The notes under the pieces were generated by a model. The model was not told where the DNA came from. It searched no databases and saw nothing but the letters and a program-made list of their open reading frames with translations. A DNA stretch of 64,000 nt from Nevskiaceae bacterium. GTDB taxonomy: Bacteria; Pseudomonadota; Gammaproteobacteria; Nevskiales; Nevskiaceae. Location of the stretch: contig SCVA01000002.1 in assembly GCA_004297005.1 (NCBI GenBank), positions 55,938-119,937 of the forward strand. Reading direction: 5' to 3'. The position numbers and the translations under genes were made by a program. How positions within the stretch are numbered: the first letter of the stretch is position 1; each line of letters opens with the position of its first letter. Positions 41,515-51,072 of this stretch are shown here, one piece after another.

Positions 41515-43959
41515 ATGGCTAAGCCCCCCATCTTCGGCCCGCGGCGCAGAGCAGGCCTTGGCCTCGCCCTGCTGGGCCTCTGGACGCCGCTGCTGCCGGC
41601 GCAGGAACCCACGCCAGCGGAGGCCGCCGAACTGGTCGCAGACAGCATCCCGGTCCAGGCGCTGCCGGAAGCCGCGGCACCCGAGACCCGGGAGACCCGT
41701 CCGGCGGTGCTCGACACCGTGGTGGTCACCGCCCAGAAGCGCGAGCAGAACGCCCAGGACGTGCCGCTCTCGGTGCAGGCCTTCAACCAGAAGGCGCTGG
41801 ACAACCTCAACATCAGCAACCAGGCCGGCCTGCAGCAGGCGGTGCCGGGGCTGGATGTCAATTCCATCGCGCAGTTCTCGACGTTCTACCTGCGTGGCGT
41901 CGGCACCGACGCCTTCCTGATGGGCGATCCCAGCGTGGCGTCCTACGTGGACGGCATCTATTTCCCTTTCGCGCAAAGCCTGGACCAGGACTTCGGCGCG
42001 GTGGACCGCGTCGAGGTTCTGAAGGGCCCGCAGGGCACCTTGTTCGGCCGCAACGCGGTGGGTGGCGCGATCAGCGTCTATACCCGCAATCCCGATTTCG
42101 ACGAGGCCGACACCTCTCTGGAACTGGTCTACGGCAACCGCGACACCCGCCGCCTGCGCCTGCACCAGAACATTCCGCTCAGCCATCGCCTGGCGCTGAG
42201 CTTCTCCGGCTACGACAACCGCGCCGACAACTACTACCGGGGCACCGCCAATGGCGAGCCGCTGCCACAAGAGTTCTCGCGCGGCGGTCGCCTCAAGCTA
42301 CGCGTGAAGCCAATCGAGAATCTCGACATCAATCTGGCGATCCTGAAACTGATCCAGCGCGGCACCGGCTCGGTGTTCCAGCTCAACACCGATCCCTCGC
42401 AACTGTTCGAATGCCCGCTCGGCATCCAAACGCCGATCTGCATCAAGCCGCAGAGCGGCTACGAAGGCGCGCTCAGCGAGCCCTCGCGACTGCGCTTCAA
42501 CAGCGAGGTCGGCTACGGCCAGGCCAGCTACCGGGCGCCCTGGTTCGACCTCAAGTTGCTCGGCAGCCACCAGCGCGCGGAGTCGAAGTTCGCCTACGAC
42601 TTCGACGGCTCGCCGCAGTCGATCGCCGCCTTCGACCAGAAACGCAACTATGCCCGGGTGCAGTCCGCGGAACTGCAGTTGGTCAACAACGACGGCAGTT
42701 GGCTGTCGGATCGCCTGCAGTGGATCGTCGGTGGCTACTACTTCAAGAGTGAGCAGGGTTTCGACCCCGCCGCCCTGCAACTGGCCGGCCTCGACCTCGG
42801 CGATACCCGCCCTGGCGGCATCTCCCTGCCCCGCGGCCTGCTCGATCTGCTGGATGCGATCAACTTAAGCATCCCCAATGGCGACGTCGCCTTCCACGCC
42901 CTGATCGGCACCGAGTCCAGCGCCGGCTTCTTCCAAGGCAGCTTCCATTTCACCGACTGGCTGGCGCTCACCGTTGGCGGCCGCTACCAGCACGAGGACC
43001 GCAGCCTGCAGAAGTCGGACTCCGGCCTCTATCTTTCGGACGGCGGCTTCCAGACCCTGTTCGACTGGACCCAGATCGGCCCGCGCGACGCCGATGGCAA
43101 CCGGGTGCCCAACCGCAGCACCACCGATAGCTTCAAGCCGAAGGCGACGCTGGAACTGCGCCCCTTCCACGACACCCTGCTCTATCTGAGCTACCAGGAA
43201 GCGATCAAGTCAGCCACCTACAACGCGGTCGCGCTCTACCTGCCGCCCGCCTACGTGTTGCCTGAGGAACTCAAGGCCTACGAGGCCGGCGTCAAGACCA
43301 CGCTGTTCGACGGCGCGCTGCAGTTCAATCTCGCCGCCTTCCATTACGACATCAAGAACCTGCAGGTGCAGTTCATCTCCCTGTTCCAGGGTGGTGCGGT
43401 GTCGTTCGAGAACGCCAAGGCGGCCAGCGTGCGCGGCCTGGACGCCGACCTGCGCCTGAAGATCCTGCCCTCGCATATCGACCGGCTGGTGCTCAGCCTG
43501 GGCGCCGCCCTGCTCGACGGTCGCTACGATGACTACCGCAACGCCTCCGGCTTCGACCCGGAAGACAGCAATCCCCTGACCCTGACCGGCGCCTTCTCCT
43601 CCAACAACGACTACACCGGCAAGCGCACGGTGCGCACGCCGCGCTTCACCGGCACTGCCAGCCTGTCGAAGAGCTGGAGCGTGCCCGGCGGCCGCCTGGA
43701 AGCTGGCGGCGACGTCTACCGCAACAGCGGCTTCTACTACGCCGCCTCCAACGATCCGCGCTTCGAGCAGCCCGGCTACACGCTCTACGGCGCGCGTCTG
43801 AGCTATCTCTACCAGCCCTGGCAACTGCGGCTCACCGCCTTCGGCCGCAACCTCGGCGACAGCCAGTACACCCAGGGCCTGATCGCCACCGACTTCGGCC
43901 CCAACTACAGCCTGGCGCCGCCGCTCACCTACGGGCTGCGCCTGAACTGGGACTTCTAG
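41515..43959 (+). CDS. TonB-dependent receptor
   Basis: 814 residues: signal peptide (cut near LLPAQ, about 30), TonB box DTVVVTA (about 67), plug domain with YLRGVGTDAF and VEVLKGPQGTLFGRNAVGGAI, and a 22-strand barrel ending LRLNWDF. The ligand is unknown. Its location among sulfate genes suggests import of a sulfur compound such as a sulfonate or sulfate ester (inference). Confidence 0.92.
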   Translation: MAKPPIFGPRRRAGLGLALLGLWTPLLPAQEPTPAEAAELVADSIPVQALPEAAAPETRETRPAVLDTVVVTAQKREQNAQDVPLSVQAFNQKALDNLNISNQAGLQQAVPGLDVNSIAQFSTFYLRGVGTDAFLMGDPSVASYVDGIYFPFAQSLDQDFGAVDRVEVLKGPQGTLFGRNAVGGAISVYTRNPDFDEADTSLELVYGNRDTRRLRLHQNIPLSHRLALSFSGYDNRADNYYRGTANGEPLPQEFSRGGRLKLRVKPIENLDINLAILKLIQRGTGSVFQLNTDPSQLFECPLGIQTPICIKPQSGYEGALSEPSRLRFNSEVGYGQASYRAPWFDLKLLGSHQRAESKFAYDFDGSPQSIAAFDQKRNYARVQSAELQLVNNDGSWLSDRLQWIVGGYYFKSEQGFDPAALQLAGLDLGDTRPGGISLPRGLLDLLDAINLSIPNGDVAFHALIGTESSAGFFQGSFHFTDWLALTVGGRYQHEDRSLQKSDSGLYLSDGGFQTLFDWTQIGPRDADGNRVPNRSTTDSFKPKATLELRPFHDTLLYLSYQEAIKSATYNAVALYLPPAYVLPEELKAYEAGVKTTLFDGALQFNLAAFHYDIKNLQVQFISLFQGGAVSFENAKAASVRGLDADLRLKILPSHIDRLVLSLGAALLDGRYDDYRNASGFDPEDSNPLTLTGAFSSNNDYTGKRTVRTPRFTGTASLSKSWSVPGGRLEAGGDVYRNSGFYYAASNDPRFEQPGYTLYGARLSYLYQPWQLRLTAFGRNLGDSQYTQGLIATDFGPNYSLAPPLTYGLRLNWDF

Positions 43960-43961
43960 CC

Positions 43962-44387
43962 ATGTCCGCCAACCTGCAAGCCCTGCTGCCCGCCGTTGCC
44001 GGCGGGTTGCTGATCGGCTTGGCCAGCGCACTGATGCTGCTCGGAGCCGGCCGCATCGCCGGGGTCAGCGGCATCTTCTACAGCACGCTGGCCGGCCCGC
44101 GTGCCGCGCCCAGGGTCTGGTTCCTGATCGGGCTGCTGGCGAGCGGAACCCTCGCCGCGTTGAGCGGCCATTTCCCGGCCGCCAGCCTGATCGTGGAGCC
44201 GCACTGGCCCAAGCTGCTGCTCGCCGGGCTGCTGGTCGGCGCCGGCACCCAGCTGGGTCGTGGCTGCACCAGCGGCCACGGCCTCTGCGGCATCGCCAAT
44301 GGCTCCGGGCGCAGCACCCTGGCGACGCTGACCTTCATGGCCGTGGCGGCGCTGGTCGTCGGCTTCGGCTGGGGCGGCCTGTGGTGA
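43962..44387 (+). CDS. YeeE/YedE transporter, N-half
   Basis: 141 residues with about four membrane helices and the motif GRGCTSGHGLCG, whose cysteines carry thiosulfate in the TsuA (YeeE) family. It begins 2 bp after the receptor stop. With the next gene it makes a split version of the transporter. Confidence 0.88.
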   Translation: MSANLQALLPAVAGGLLIGLASALMLLGAGRIAGVSGIFYSTLAGPRAAPRVWFLIGLLASGTLAALSGHFPAASLIVEPHWPKLLLAGLLVGAGTQLGRGCTSGHGLCGIANGSGRSTLATLTFMAVAALVVGFGWGGLW

Positions 44388-44881
44388 ACGCCCTGGCGTT
44401 GCTGGCCGGTCTGATCTTCGGTGGCGGTCTGCTGCTGTCGGGCATGACCGACCCCGGAAACGTGCTCGCCTTCCTGGACTTCACCGGCGCCTGGGACCCG
44501 CGTCTGGCCCTGGTCATGGGCAGCGCCATAGTGGTTGCCGCCCCGGCCTTCTGGTGGGCGCGCCGCCGTGGCCAGACGCTAGCCGGCACGCCGCTTCGCC
44601 TGCCGGCGCGCTGGCCGCCAGACCCGCGCCTGCTGAGCGGCGCTGCGCTGTTCGGCCTGGGCTGGGGCTTATCCGGCCTATGCCCCGGCCCCGCCTTGGT
44701 CGGCGCTGCCGGTGGCAGCCTGGCAATCGCCGTGTTCGTGCTCGCCATGGCCGCCGGCATGAGTCTGACGGCGGCGCTGATCCGGCATATGGATAGACAA
44801 AAAGCGTCGCAAACCTTGTCCGGCCGCGGTCTGCCCGGACAATGCCCATCCACCCTGGCACAGCCCGAATCCATTCCGTGA
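44381..44881 (+). CDS. YeeE/YedE transporter, C-half
   Basis: 166 residues with about four helices, the SGMTDPGNVLAFLDF loop and GWGLSGLCPGPAL (second cysteine motif). The GTG start (44381 or 44384) overlaps the first half, and the end overlaps cysT. The two halves probably form one transporter for thiosulfate or a similar sulfur species. Confidence 0.87.
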   Translation: MVNALALLAGLIFGGGLLLSGMTDPGNVLAFLDFTGAWDPRLALVMGSAIVVAAPAFWWARRRGQTLAGTPLRLPARWPPDPRLLSGAALFGLGWGLSGLCPGPALVGAAGGSLAIAVFVLAMAAGMSLTAALIRHMDRQKASQTLSGRGLPGQCPSTLAQPESIP

Positions 44882-45708
44882 GTCTCCGCACCGCGCAGCA
44901 GCGCCGCGCCATCCCCGGCTTCGGCCTCACCCTGGGCATCACGCTCAGCTATCTGTCGCTGATCGTGCTGATCCCCTTGGCCGGCGTTTACTTCAAGGCC
45001 GCCGGCCTGGGCTGGGATGGCCTCTTGCACACCCTGAGCTCGGCACGGGTGCTGGCCTCGCTCAAGCTCAGCTTCGGCGCGGCGCTGATCGCGGCGATCT
45101 TCAACGCCGTGTTCGGCCTCCTGGTGGCCTGGGTGTTCGTGCGCTACCGGTTTCCCGGCAAGCGCCTGTTCGACGCCTTCATCGATCTGCCCTTCGCCCT
45201 GCCCACCGCGGTGGCCGGTATCGCGCTCACCGCGCTCTACGCCGGCAATGGCTGGATCGGCCGGTACCTGGAGCCGCTGGGCATCCAGATCGCCTACCAC
45301 CCACTGGGCGTGGTGGTGGCAATGACCTTCATCGGCCTGCCCTTCGTGGTGCGCACCGTCGAGCCGGTGCTGGCGGAGGCCGAGAAGGAGCTGGAGGAGG
45401 CCGCCGCCACCCTCGGCGCCGGCCGCTGGATCACCATCACCCGGGTGATCCTGCCCAGCGTCTGGCCGGCGCTGCTGACCGGCTTCGCGCTCGCCTTCGC
45501 GCGCGCGGTCGGCGAATACGGCTCGATCATCTTCATCGCCGGCAACATCCCGATGGTCTCGGAGATCACGCCGCTGCTGATCATCATCAAGCTGGAGGAA
45601 TTCGACTACGCCGGCGCCACCGCCATCGCCGCGGCGATGCTGACGCTGTCCTTCCTGCTGCTGCTGGCAATCAACCTGTTCCAGGCCTGGGTGAGGCGAA
45701 AAAGATGA
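44878..45708 (+). CDS. cysT: sulfate/thiosulfate ABC transporter permease CysT
   Basis: 276 residues from GTG 44878, overlapping the previous stop (GTGA); this length equals that of E. coli CysT. Six membrane helices are visible, plus the ABC contact loop EEAAATLGAGRWITITRVILP. An upstream ATG at 44842 gives a tail within the previous gene and is rejected. Confidence 0.94.
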   Translation: MSLRTAQQRRAIPGFGLTLGITLSYLSLIVLIPLAGVYFKAAGLGWDGLLHTLSSARVLASLKLSFGAALIAAIFNAVFGLLVAWVFVRYRFPGKRLFDAFIDLPFALPTAVAGIALTALYAGNGWIGRYLEPLGIQIAYHPLGVVVAMTFIGLPFVVRTVEPVLAEAEKELEEAAATLGAGRWITITRVILPSVWPALLTGFALAFARAVGEYGSIIFIAGNIPMVSEITPLLIIIKLEEFDYAGATAIAAAMLTLSFLLLLAINLFQAWVRRKR

Positions 45709-45760
45709 ACAGCGTTGAATCGCTGTTCATCCGCCGACCGCCCGGCCACGGATGGCCGGG
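45704..45760. promoter_or_regulatory. two strong hairpins between cysT and cysW
   Basis: GATGAACAGCG-TTGAAT-CGCTGTTCATC (45704-45731), an 11-bp perfect stem that includes the cysT stop, is followed by CCCGGCCA-CGGA-TGGCCGGG (45741-45760). Neither has a T-tract. They may set the cysT to cysW mRNA ratio by stabilising or cutting the message. Confidence 0.6.
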
Positions 45761-45826
45761 CCGGGGGTGGGCAAACGCAGGCCGCCGCGCCACCGACGGC
45801 AACCACCAGCTTCAACCCAGAAAATC

Positions 45827-46744
45827 ATGAGCGAGAACCTCGACCATTCCCTGCAAGACCCGCCCCAGCTGCCCTCGGAGTTCGGCACCGGCCCGCTGGT
45901 CCGCAAGAACTCCGCGATCACCGAGCCGGCCTGGGTGCGCTGGCTGCTGATCGCGCTGGCGCTGGCCTTTCTCAGCCTGTTCCTGCTGCTGCCGCTGCTG
46001 TCGGTGTTCACCGAGGCGCTGCGCGACGGCTGGGGCACCTACCTGAGCGCGCTCCGCGAGCCAGACGCGATGGCGGCAATCCGGCTGACGCTGATCGCCG
46101 CGCTCATCGCGGTGCCGCTCAATCTGGTGTTCGGCGTCGCCGCCGCCTGGTGCATCGCCAAGTTCGAGTTCCGCGGCAAGCAGTTGTTGATCTCGCTGAT
46201 CGACCTGCCGTTCTCGGTCTCACCGGTGGTCGCCGGCCTGGTCTATGTGCTGATCTTCGGCGCCCAGGGCTGGGCCGGCCCCTGGTTCGCCGCGCACGAC
46301 ATCAAGGTGATCTTCGCGGTGCCCGGCATCGCGCTGGCGACAGTCTTCGTGACCTTTCCCTTCATCGCCCGTGAGTTGATTCCGCTGATGCAGGAACAGG
46401 GCACCGACGACGAGCAGGCGGCACTGACCCTGGGCGCCGGCGGCTTCCGCACCTTCTGGAGCGTGACCCTGCCCAACATCAAATGGGGCCTGCTCTACGG
46501 CGTGCTGCTGTGCAATGCCCGCGCCTTCGGCGAATTCGGCGCGGTCTCGGTGGTCTCCGGCCACATCCGCGGCCAGACCAACACCCTGCCGCTGCACATC
46601 GAGATTCTCTACAACGAGTACGCCTTCGCCGCCGCCTTCGCGGTTGCCTCGCTGCTCGCCGGCCTGGCGCTGGTGACGCTCGCCCTCAAGACCTTCCTCG
46701 AGTGGCGCTACGCCGATCAGCTTGCCGCTGCGCACCGCCGCTGA
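45827..46744 (+). CDS. cysW: sulfate/thiosulfate ABC transporter permease CysW
   Basis: 305 residues from ATG 45827 (MSENLDHSL), with an unusually long cytoplasmic N-terminus (about 45 residues) before six membrane helices. The ABC contact loop is [21 protein letters not shown]. The open frame upstream to 45752 lies over the hairpins and is not chosen. It pairs with CysT in the membrane. Confidence 0.93.
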   Translation: MSENLDHSLQDPPQLPSEFGTGPLVRKNSAITEPAWVRWLLIALALAFLSLFLLLPLLSVFTEALRDGWGTYLSALREPDAMAAIRLTLIAALIAVPLNLVFGVAAAWCIAKFEFRGKQLLISLIDLPFSVSPVVAGLVYVLIFGAQGWAGPWFAAHDIKVIFAVPGIALATVFVTFPFIARELIPLMQEQGTDDEQAALTLGAGGFRTFWSVTLPNIKWGLLYGVLLCNARAFGEFGAVSVVSGHIRGQTNTLPLHIEILYNEYAFAAAFAVASLLAGLALVTLALKTFLEWRYADQLAAAHRR

Positions 46745-46750
46745 TCCTTT

Positions 46751-46792
46751 CGCAATCCGCAATCCGCAATCCGCAATCCGCAATCCGCAATC
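46751..46792 (+). repeat. heptanucleotide tandem repeat before cysA
   Basis: Six perfect copies of CGCAATC fill the space between the cysW stop and the cysA start codon (46794). No Shine-Dalgarno sequence is present in its place. Such short tandem repeats change copy number by polymerase slippage, which here would move cysW translation relative to cysA. Confidence 0.85.
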
Positions 46793-46793
46793 A

Positions 46794-47918
46794 ATGGAAA
46801 TCTCGATCCGCAACGTCCGCAAAACCTTCGCCGCCTTTCCGGCTCTGGCGGGCGTCGATCTCGACATCGCCAGCGGCGAGCTGATCGCCCTGCTCGGCCC
46901 TTCCGGCTCCGGCAAGACCACCCTGCTGCGCGCGCTCGCCGGCCTGGAGCCGATCGACGCCGGCCAGATCAGGTTCGGCGCCAGTGACGCCACCCACCTC
47001 TCGGTGCAAGAGCGCCGCGTCGGCTTCGTGTTTCAGCACTACGCGCTGTTCAAGCACATGACCGTCGAGGACAACATCGGCTTCGGCCTGTCGGTGCGCA
47101 AGGGCCAGGACAAGCCGGACAAGGCGGCAATCCGCCGGCGCGCGCAGGAGCTGCTCGACCTCGTGCAGCTCTCCGGCCTGGGCAAGCGCTACCCGGCCCA
47201 GCTCTCCGGCGGCCAGAAGCAGCGTGTCGCCTTGGCGCGCGCGCTCGCCATCGAGCCGCGCGTGCTGCTGCTCGACGAACCCTTCGGCGCGCTCGACGCC
47301 AAGGTGCGCAAGGATCTGCGCCGCTGGCTGCGCGAGCTGCACGACAAGACCGGCGTCACCACCGTGTTCGTCACCCACGACCAGGAAGAGGCACTGGAAC
47401 TCGCCGACCGGGTGGTGGTGATGAATCGCGGCCGCATCGAGCAGGTCGGCTCCACGGCCGAGGTGTACGAGCAGCCGGCCACACCCTTCGTGTTCGACTT
47501 TCTCGGCAGCGTCAACCGCTTCCGCGGCGAGGTGCAGGGCGGCAAGCTGAAGATCAACGGCCTGAGCTTAGGGACCAACAGCCCGCTCGCCGGCGCGGTC
47601 GATGTCTACGTGCGTCCGCACGACCTGCGCCTGGTGGAGGACAGCAGCCCGGGCCTGGAAGCTCGCGTGCTCCAGGTCCAGCGTACTGGCCCCATCGTGC
47701 GTGCCGGCGCCACGCTGGCGCACGACGGCGCGCGCGTCGATGTCGAGCTTTCGCACCTGGACCCGCTCACCGCCACGCTCGTACCGGGCGCGCGGGTTCG
47801 ATTGCTGCCTGCCATCTACGGACTGTTCCCCCCCGAAGGCGACGCGCCGCTCAAGACCCTGCCGGACGTGGTGCCCAACGCGGTGCCGGAACAGCGGGGT
47901 TCACGGGCGCGAGCCTAA
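46794..47918 (+). CDS. cysA: sulfate/thiosulfate ABC transporter ATP-binding protein
   Basis: The 374-residue ATPase has Walker [10 protein letters not shown] (35-43), signature LSGGQ (137-141), Walker B LLLDEP (160-163), and H-loop FVTHDQEEA. The C-terminal TOBE-like domain (about 240-350) is found in CysA regulators. It energises the CysTW permease with the Sbp proteins. The ATG is directly next to the heptamer tract. Confidence 0.95.
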   Translation: MEISIRNVRKTFAAFPALAGVDLDIASGELIALLGPSGSGKTTLLRALAGLEPIDAGQIRFGASDATHLSVQERRVGFVFQHYALFKHMTVEDNIGFGLSVRKGQDKPDKAAIRRRAQELLDLVQLSGLGKRYPAQLSGGQKQRVALARALAIEPRVLLLDEPFGALDAKVRKDLRRWLRELHDKTGVTTVFVTHDQEEALELADRVVVMNRGRIEQVGSTAEVYEQPATPFVFDFLGSVNRFRGEVQGGKLKINGLSLGTNSPLAGAVDVYVRPHDLRLVEDSSPGLEARVLQVQRTGPIVRAGATLAHDGARVDVELSHLDPLTATLVPGARVRLLPAIYGLFPPEGDAPLKTLPDVVPNAVPEQRGSRARA

Positions 47919-48019
47919 GGATCGCAGCGCCATCAGCGCCGCCGCCCGTCAGCGATTCAGACGATCTTCGTGCCCGACCGCAGAAACGCCGATGGGCGCT
48001 GCCAGGATCGTTGGCGGCT

Positions 48020-49366
48020 TTAGAAGCCGCGCTCGACAAGCTCGGCGACGATGTCGCGGTAGAGGTCTTCGCGACTGAAGCGGTAAAGGCTGTTGTCCTC
48101 GCCATTGCAGCTCATCCGGCCGTCGTCCATGCCCGGCACCTTGAGATCGGAATAGGCCATGTGCTCCAGGCCGGGGTGCGGATGTCCGGGATCGAGCGCA
48201 ATGCCGTCGACCCAGCGGGCCACCACCGGCGTCGCCGGGCCGGCGCTACCCCAGCCATAGGTGGTGAACTTCTGCGAATCGACCGAGATGTTGCCGTCGT
48301 TCGGACCTTCGTAGTCCATCACCAATTGCCAGTTGGTCTTCTTGCTCGAATAGCAGGGGTGGTTGATATCGAAAATCTGCGAGCTGAAGGTCTGGTAATA
48401 GACCGGCGACGAGCGATCTTCGGGCAAGGGATAGAGCGCGTTGAAGCTCGGCGCGCAGTCCACGCCCTGCCCGGGATCGCAATCCATGTCGGTGGTCAGC
48501 AGCAGGTACTTGCGCGACAAGGCCACCGCCGACTCGCCACCGTTGAGAACCAGCGCCTGGTTCTGCCGCAGCGAGTCGGCCGCCAGCGCGGCATCGAACA
48601 GCGGTGACTTGCAGCCCGGGAACGCGCAGGCGCCGGACAAGGCCAGATAGACGTCAGACTGCGCGGTGCCCTTGTTGGCGCCGGCCATCGCCGTCCAGCT
48701 GACGATGTGCTTGTACATCAACTCGCCGCTGAATTCGTTGCGGACCGCCGCCAGAAGGTAGCGAGAGTCCAGGCAGCCCTGCGAATGGCATATCAGGTTG
48801 AACTTCAGGCCTCGACGGCAACTGCCTTCATCGGCAAAGCCATTGCGCGCACGCCGCACCGGCTGACCACAGTAGTCGAGGATGGCGGCGTGAACGCCGT
48901 CCACCACTTGGGGATTGCTGCCCTTGCACAAGAGCTCGTCCAGCGTGGTGCCGGCGCACTTCTTGTAAAGCAGTTGCCCGCGCGTTTCGTTTGAGCCGTA
49001 GGCGATCTTGTCGGGCTGGTAGACGATGGCACCCGCCGTCTCCAGCAAGGTCTTGACTCCGTAGGCCTCACCACCGCCACTGGCGGTGTTATCGCCTGTG
49101 AAAGCCTGTTGGGCAGTGACCGAAAAAGCGTGCGAGAAAACGATGGGCCAGTACGTCGCCAACGGCTTGCCCGTCCCGTCGGACGGCGGTGCATAGAAGC
49201 TGCCGTCGGGCCCGTAGCCAGTCGGCAGCGGTGGCGCCGGCCGACGGGCCGAGGCGAGCGGGCCGGCGCCAGCCACCGTCTCTGATTCTGGCGTCGGCGT
49301 CTCGCAGCCGATGAGCGACGCAACAAGCAAGACCGCGAAGAGCCGCGCGGCCGTCCGGCGTTTCAC
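48020..49366 (-). CDS. secreted lipase-like lipoprotein
   Basis: 448 residues from a GTG start at 49366 that overlaps the M28 stop. Lipobox LIGC. The alpha/beta-hydrolase parts are PIVFSHAFS (oxyanion), CHSQGC (nucleophile serine) and a late GLEHMAYSDL segment that could carry the His. This resembles family I lipases. Many cysteines suggest disulfides. It is translated with the M28-like protein and divergent from an AraC-type regulator. Confidence 0.75.
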   Translation of the reverse strand: MKRRTAARLFAVLLVASLIGCETPTPESETVAGAGPLASARRPAPPLPTGYGPDGSFYAPPSDGTGKPLATYWPIVFSHAFSVTAQQAFTGDNTASGGGEAYGVKTLLETAGAIVYQPDKIAYGSNETRGQLLYKKCAGTTLDELLCKGSNPQVVDGVHAAILDYCGQPVRRARNGFADEGSCRRGLKFNLICHSQGCLDSRYLLAAVRNEFSGELMYKHIVSWTAMAGANKGTAQSDVYLALSGACAFPGCKSPLFDAALAADSLRQNQALVLNGGESAVALSRKYLLLTTDMDCDPGQGVDCAPSFNALYPLPEDRSSPVYYQTFSSQIFDINHPCYSSKKTNWQLVMDYEGPNDGNISVDSQKFTTYGWGSAGPATPVVARWVDGIALDPGHPHPGLEHMAYSDLKVPGMDDGRMSCNGEDNSLYRFSREDLYRDIVAELVERGF

Positions 49367-50973
49367 CGGGGAACCTCGACGGTGTTGGCGGCGGGCGAGG
49401 CCACGCCGACCCCAATCAGGGCCGCCGGCAGGGTGTCCATCGTCTCAACCAGTTCGGCGAAGAAGTTGAAAACCGGAACCAGCTGGTCCTTGGCGACCTT
49501 GTCGAGCGTGTCGGCCTCGTCGTAGAGGTAGTAGGGACCGGAGATCAGGCTGGCGGTCGGAATTCCGGAGAAGCAGGAGAAGGCGTCGGTGGGAATGCCT
49601 ACGGTCGGACACAGCGGCGTAGCGTCGAGCAGCGCGGTGCGGCGGAGGTCGTGCTTGATCAGGCCTTGGATCATGGCGGCCTTCAGCGTCGGCCCCAGGT
49701 TCTCGAAGATGCCGCGATACTCGGGACGGTCCAGCACCTGCAACTTGCCGTCCGCGCCCTTCACCGCCTGCTTGCCGATGTGCTCGATACTCACGTCGCC
49801 CACGACCTTGTAAGGCGAGTTCGGATCGAAGATGTACTTGCGTGCGAATGCACCATGCACTTCGTAGCCGGTCCAGTGGCTGTCCATGGTGGTGAACAGC
49901 AGAGTCTTCTCACGCGAATCCGCCGGCTTGGAGGCAAAGTACTGCGCCTGGGCAAGGACGCTGGCGGCGCCGCTGGCATCCTCCACCGCCCCGTTCCAGG
50001 CCGAGTCGTGGTGCGAGGTGATCAGGATCGTCTCGTTGCTCTTGCCCGGCAGTACACCAACCACGGCAGTGCCCACGGCCTCGCCACTGCTGCGACCTTC
50101 CATGACGATGTTGGCACTGCCCTTGCCCGCCGCCATCAGCTCGCGGATTTTGGCGCCGTCCTTGGGCGCGACCCACAGGCCGGGAATCGGCAGCTGAAGA
50201 TGGTAGGACTCGTTGTAATAGCGGTTGGAGTCAAAGTAGTCGGCCAACACGCCGACAAAGCCCACCGCGCCCGCATCGACGACCGTCTTGATGATGGACG
50301 AGTACTGCGTCTGGAAGGGATTTGCCGTGATGATTGAGGGATCGACAATGCTCAGGTCCGGATCCCAGAGGAATTCCATGGCCGGGGCCAAGGCGACCAG
50401 CGGCACCAGAAACTTGAGATCGAAGACGGCGATCTTGCCCTTGACCCCCTTCGCGTATACCTCGGCCGGCGTACCCAGACCAATGTCGACCAGCTCGGCG
50501 TTCAAGCCGCCGGATGGCGTCGAGAAGCGGGCGGGCACGGTGCCAGCGATCATGGAGAACGGAACCGGCGAGCTGTCGACAACCTGCCCTCCGACGCGCA
50601 AAGAGGATCCGGTGGCTTCCCAGCTAAAGGTGGTCGCGGTGATGTAGTGGACGTTCTGCAGGCCCAGGGCCTCGAACTGACACTTCATGTACGCGGCGGC
50701 CTTGTAGCCACCCACATGCCCGGTGCGCCGGTTACCGAAGCTGACCAAATCCTCGATGAAACTAAAAATCCGATCCTCGCTCGGCGCACCAGTGGCGACT
50801 GGGCGAGTGTCGCGAGCGCAGGGCGCGGCGGACAGCAGCTCGTTCGCCGTCGCCGCGTCCGGAATACCGCCCGACGACGGGGTGCTGCCAGACTGGCAGC
50901 CAACAGCAGTCACAATCAGCGCGGCAGTCAGCGCGCACAAGAACGGCTTCAACACGGTACGTCTCCTCAGCAT
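49363..50973 (-). CDS. M28-like peptidase lipoprotein, altered catalytic site
   Basis: 536 residues with lipobox AVGC, an N-terminal M28 part, an inserted PA-like domain (about 150-300) and the metal segment SHHDSAWNGAVEDASG (His321, Asp323, Asp332). The FxxxGEE block of active M28 enzymes reads FTTMDSHW (so E,E become D,S), and the late HTxxDTLDK histidine block reads YLYDEADTLDKV. Metal binding is partly kept, but the catalytic Glu and one His ligand seem lost. It may be a binding protein or use a variant mechanism. Alignment is by eye. Confidence 0.68.
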   Translation of the reverse strand: MLRRRTVLKPFLCALTAALIVTAVGCQSGSTPSSGGIPDAATANELLSAAPCARDTRPVATGAPSEDRIFSFIEDLVSFGNRRTGHVGGYKAAAYMKCQFEALGLQNVHYITATTFSWEATGSSLRVGGQVVDSSPVPFSMIAGTVPARFSTPSGGLNAELVDIGLGTPAEVYAKGVKGKIAVFDLKFLVPLVALAPAMEFLWDPDLSIVDPSIITANPFQTQYSSIIKTVVDAGAVGFVGVLADYFDSNRYYNESYHLQLPIPGLWVAPKDGAKIRELMAAGKGSANIVMEGRSSGEAVGTAVVGVLPGKSNETILITSHHDSAWNGAVEDASGAASVLAQAQYFASKPADSREKTLLFTTMDSHWTGYEVHGAFARKYIFDPNSPYKVVGDVSIEHIGKQAVKGADGKLQVLDRPEYRGIFENLGPTLKAAMIQGLIKHDLRRTALLDATPLCPTVGIPTDAFSCFSGIPTASLISGPYYLYDEADTLDKVAKDQLVPVFNFFAELVETMDTLPAALIGVGVASPAANTVEVPR

Positions 50974-51072
50974 GTGGGCAACAGCCTTTCTATCGAGGCT
51001 GTGGCGTCATCCTGGACCCGACTGGGCTAAGCTGGCTTGTACTAGACGCCGATTCGGAGGAAAGGCGCGTTC

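Noticed and set aside
46751..46792. CRISPR-like repeat
   Set aside because: The repeat is 7 bp with no spacers; it is a simple tandem repeat.
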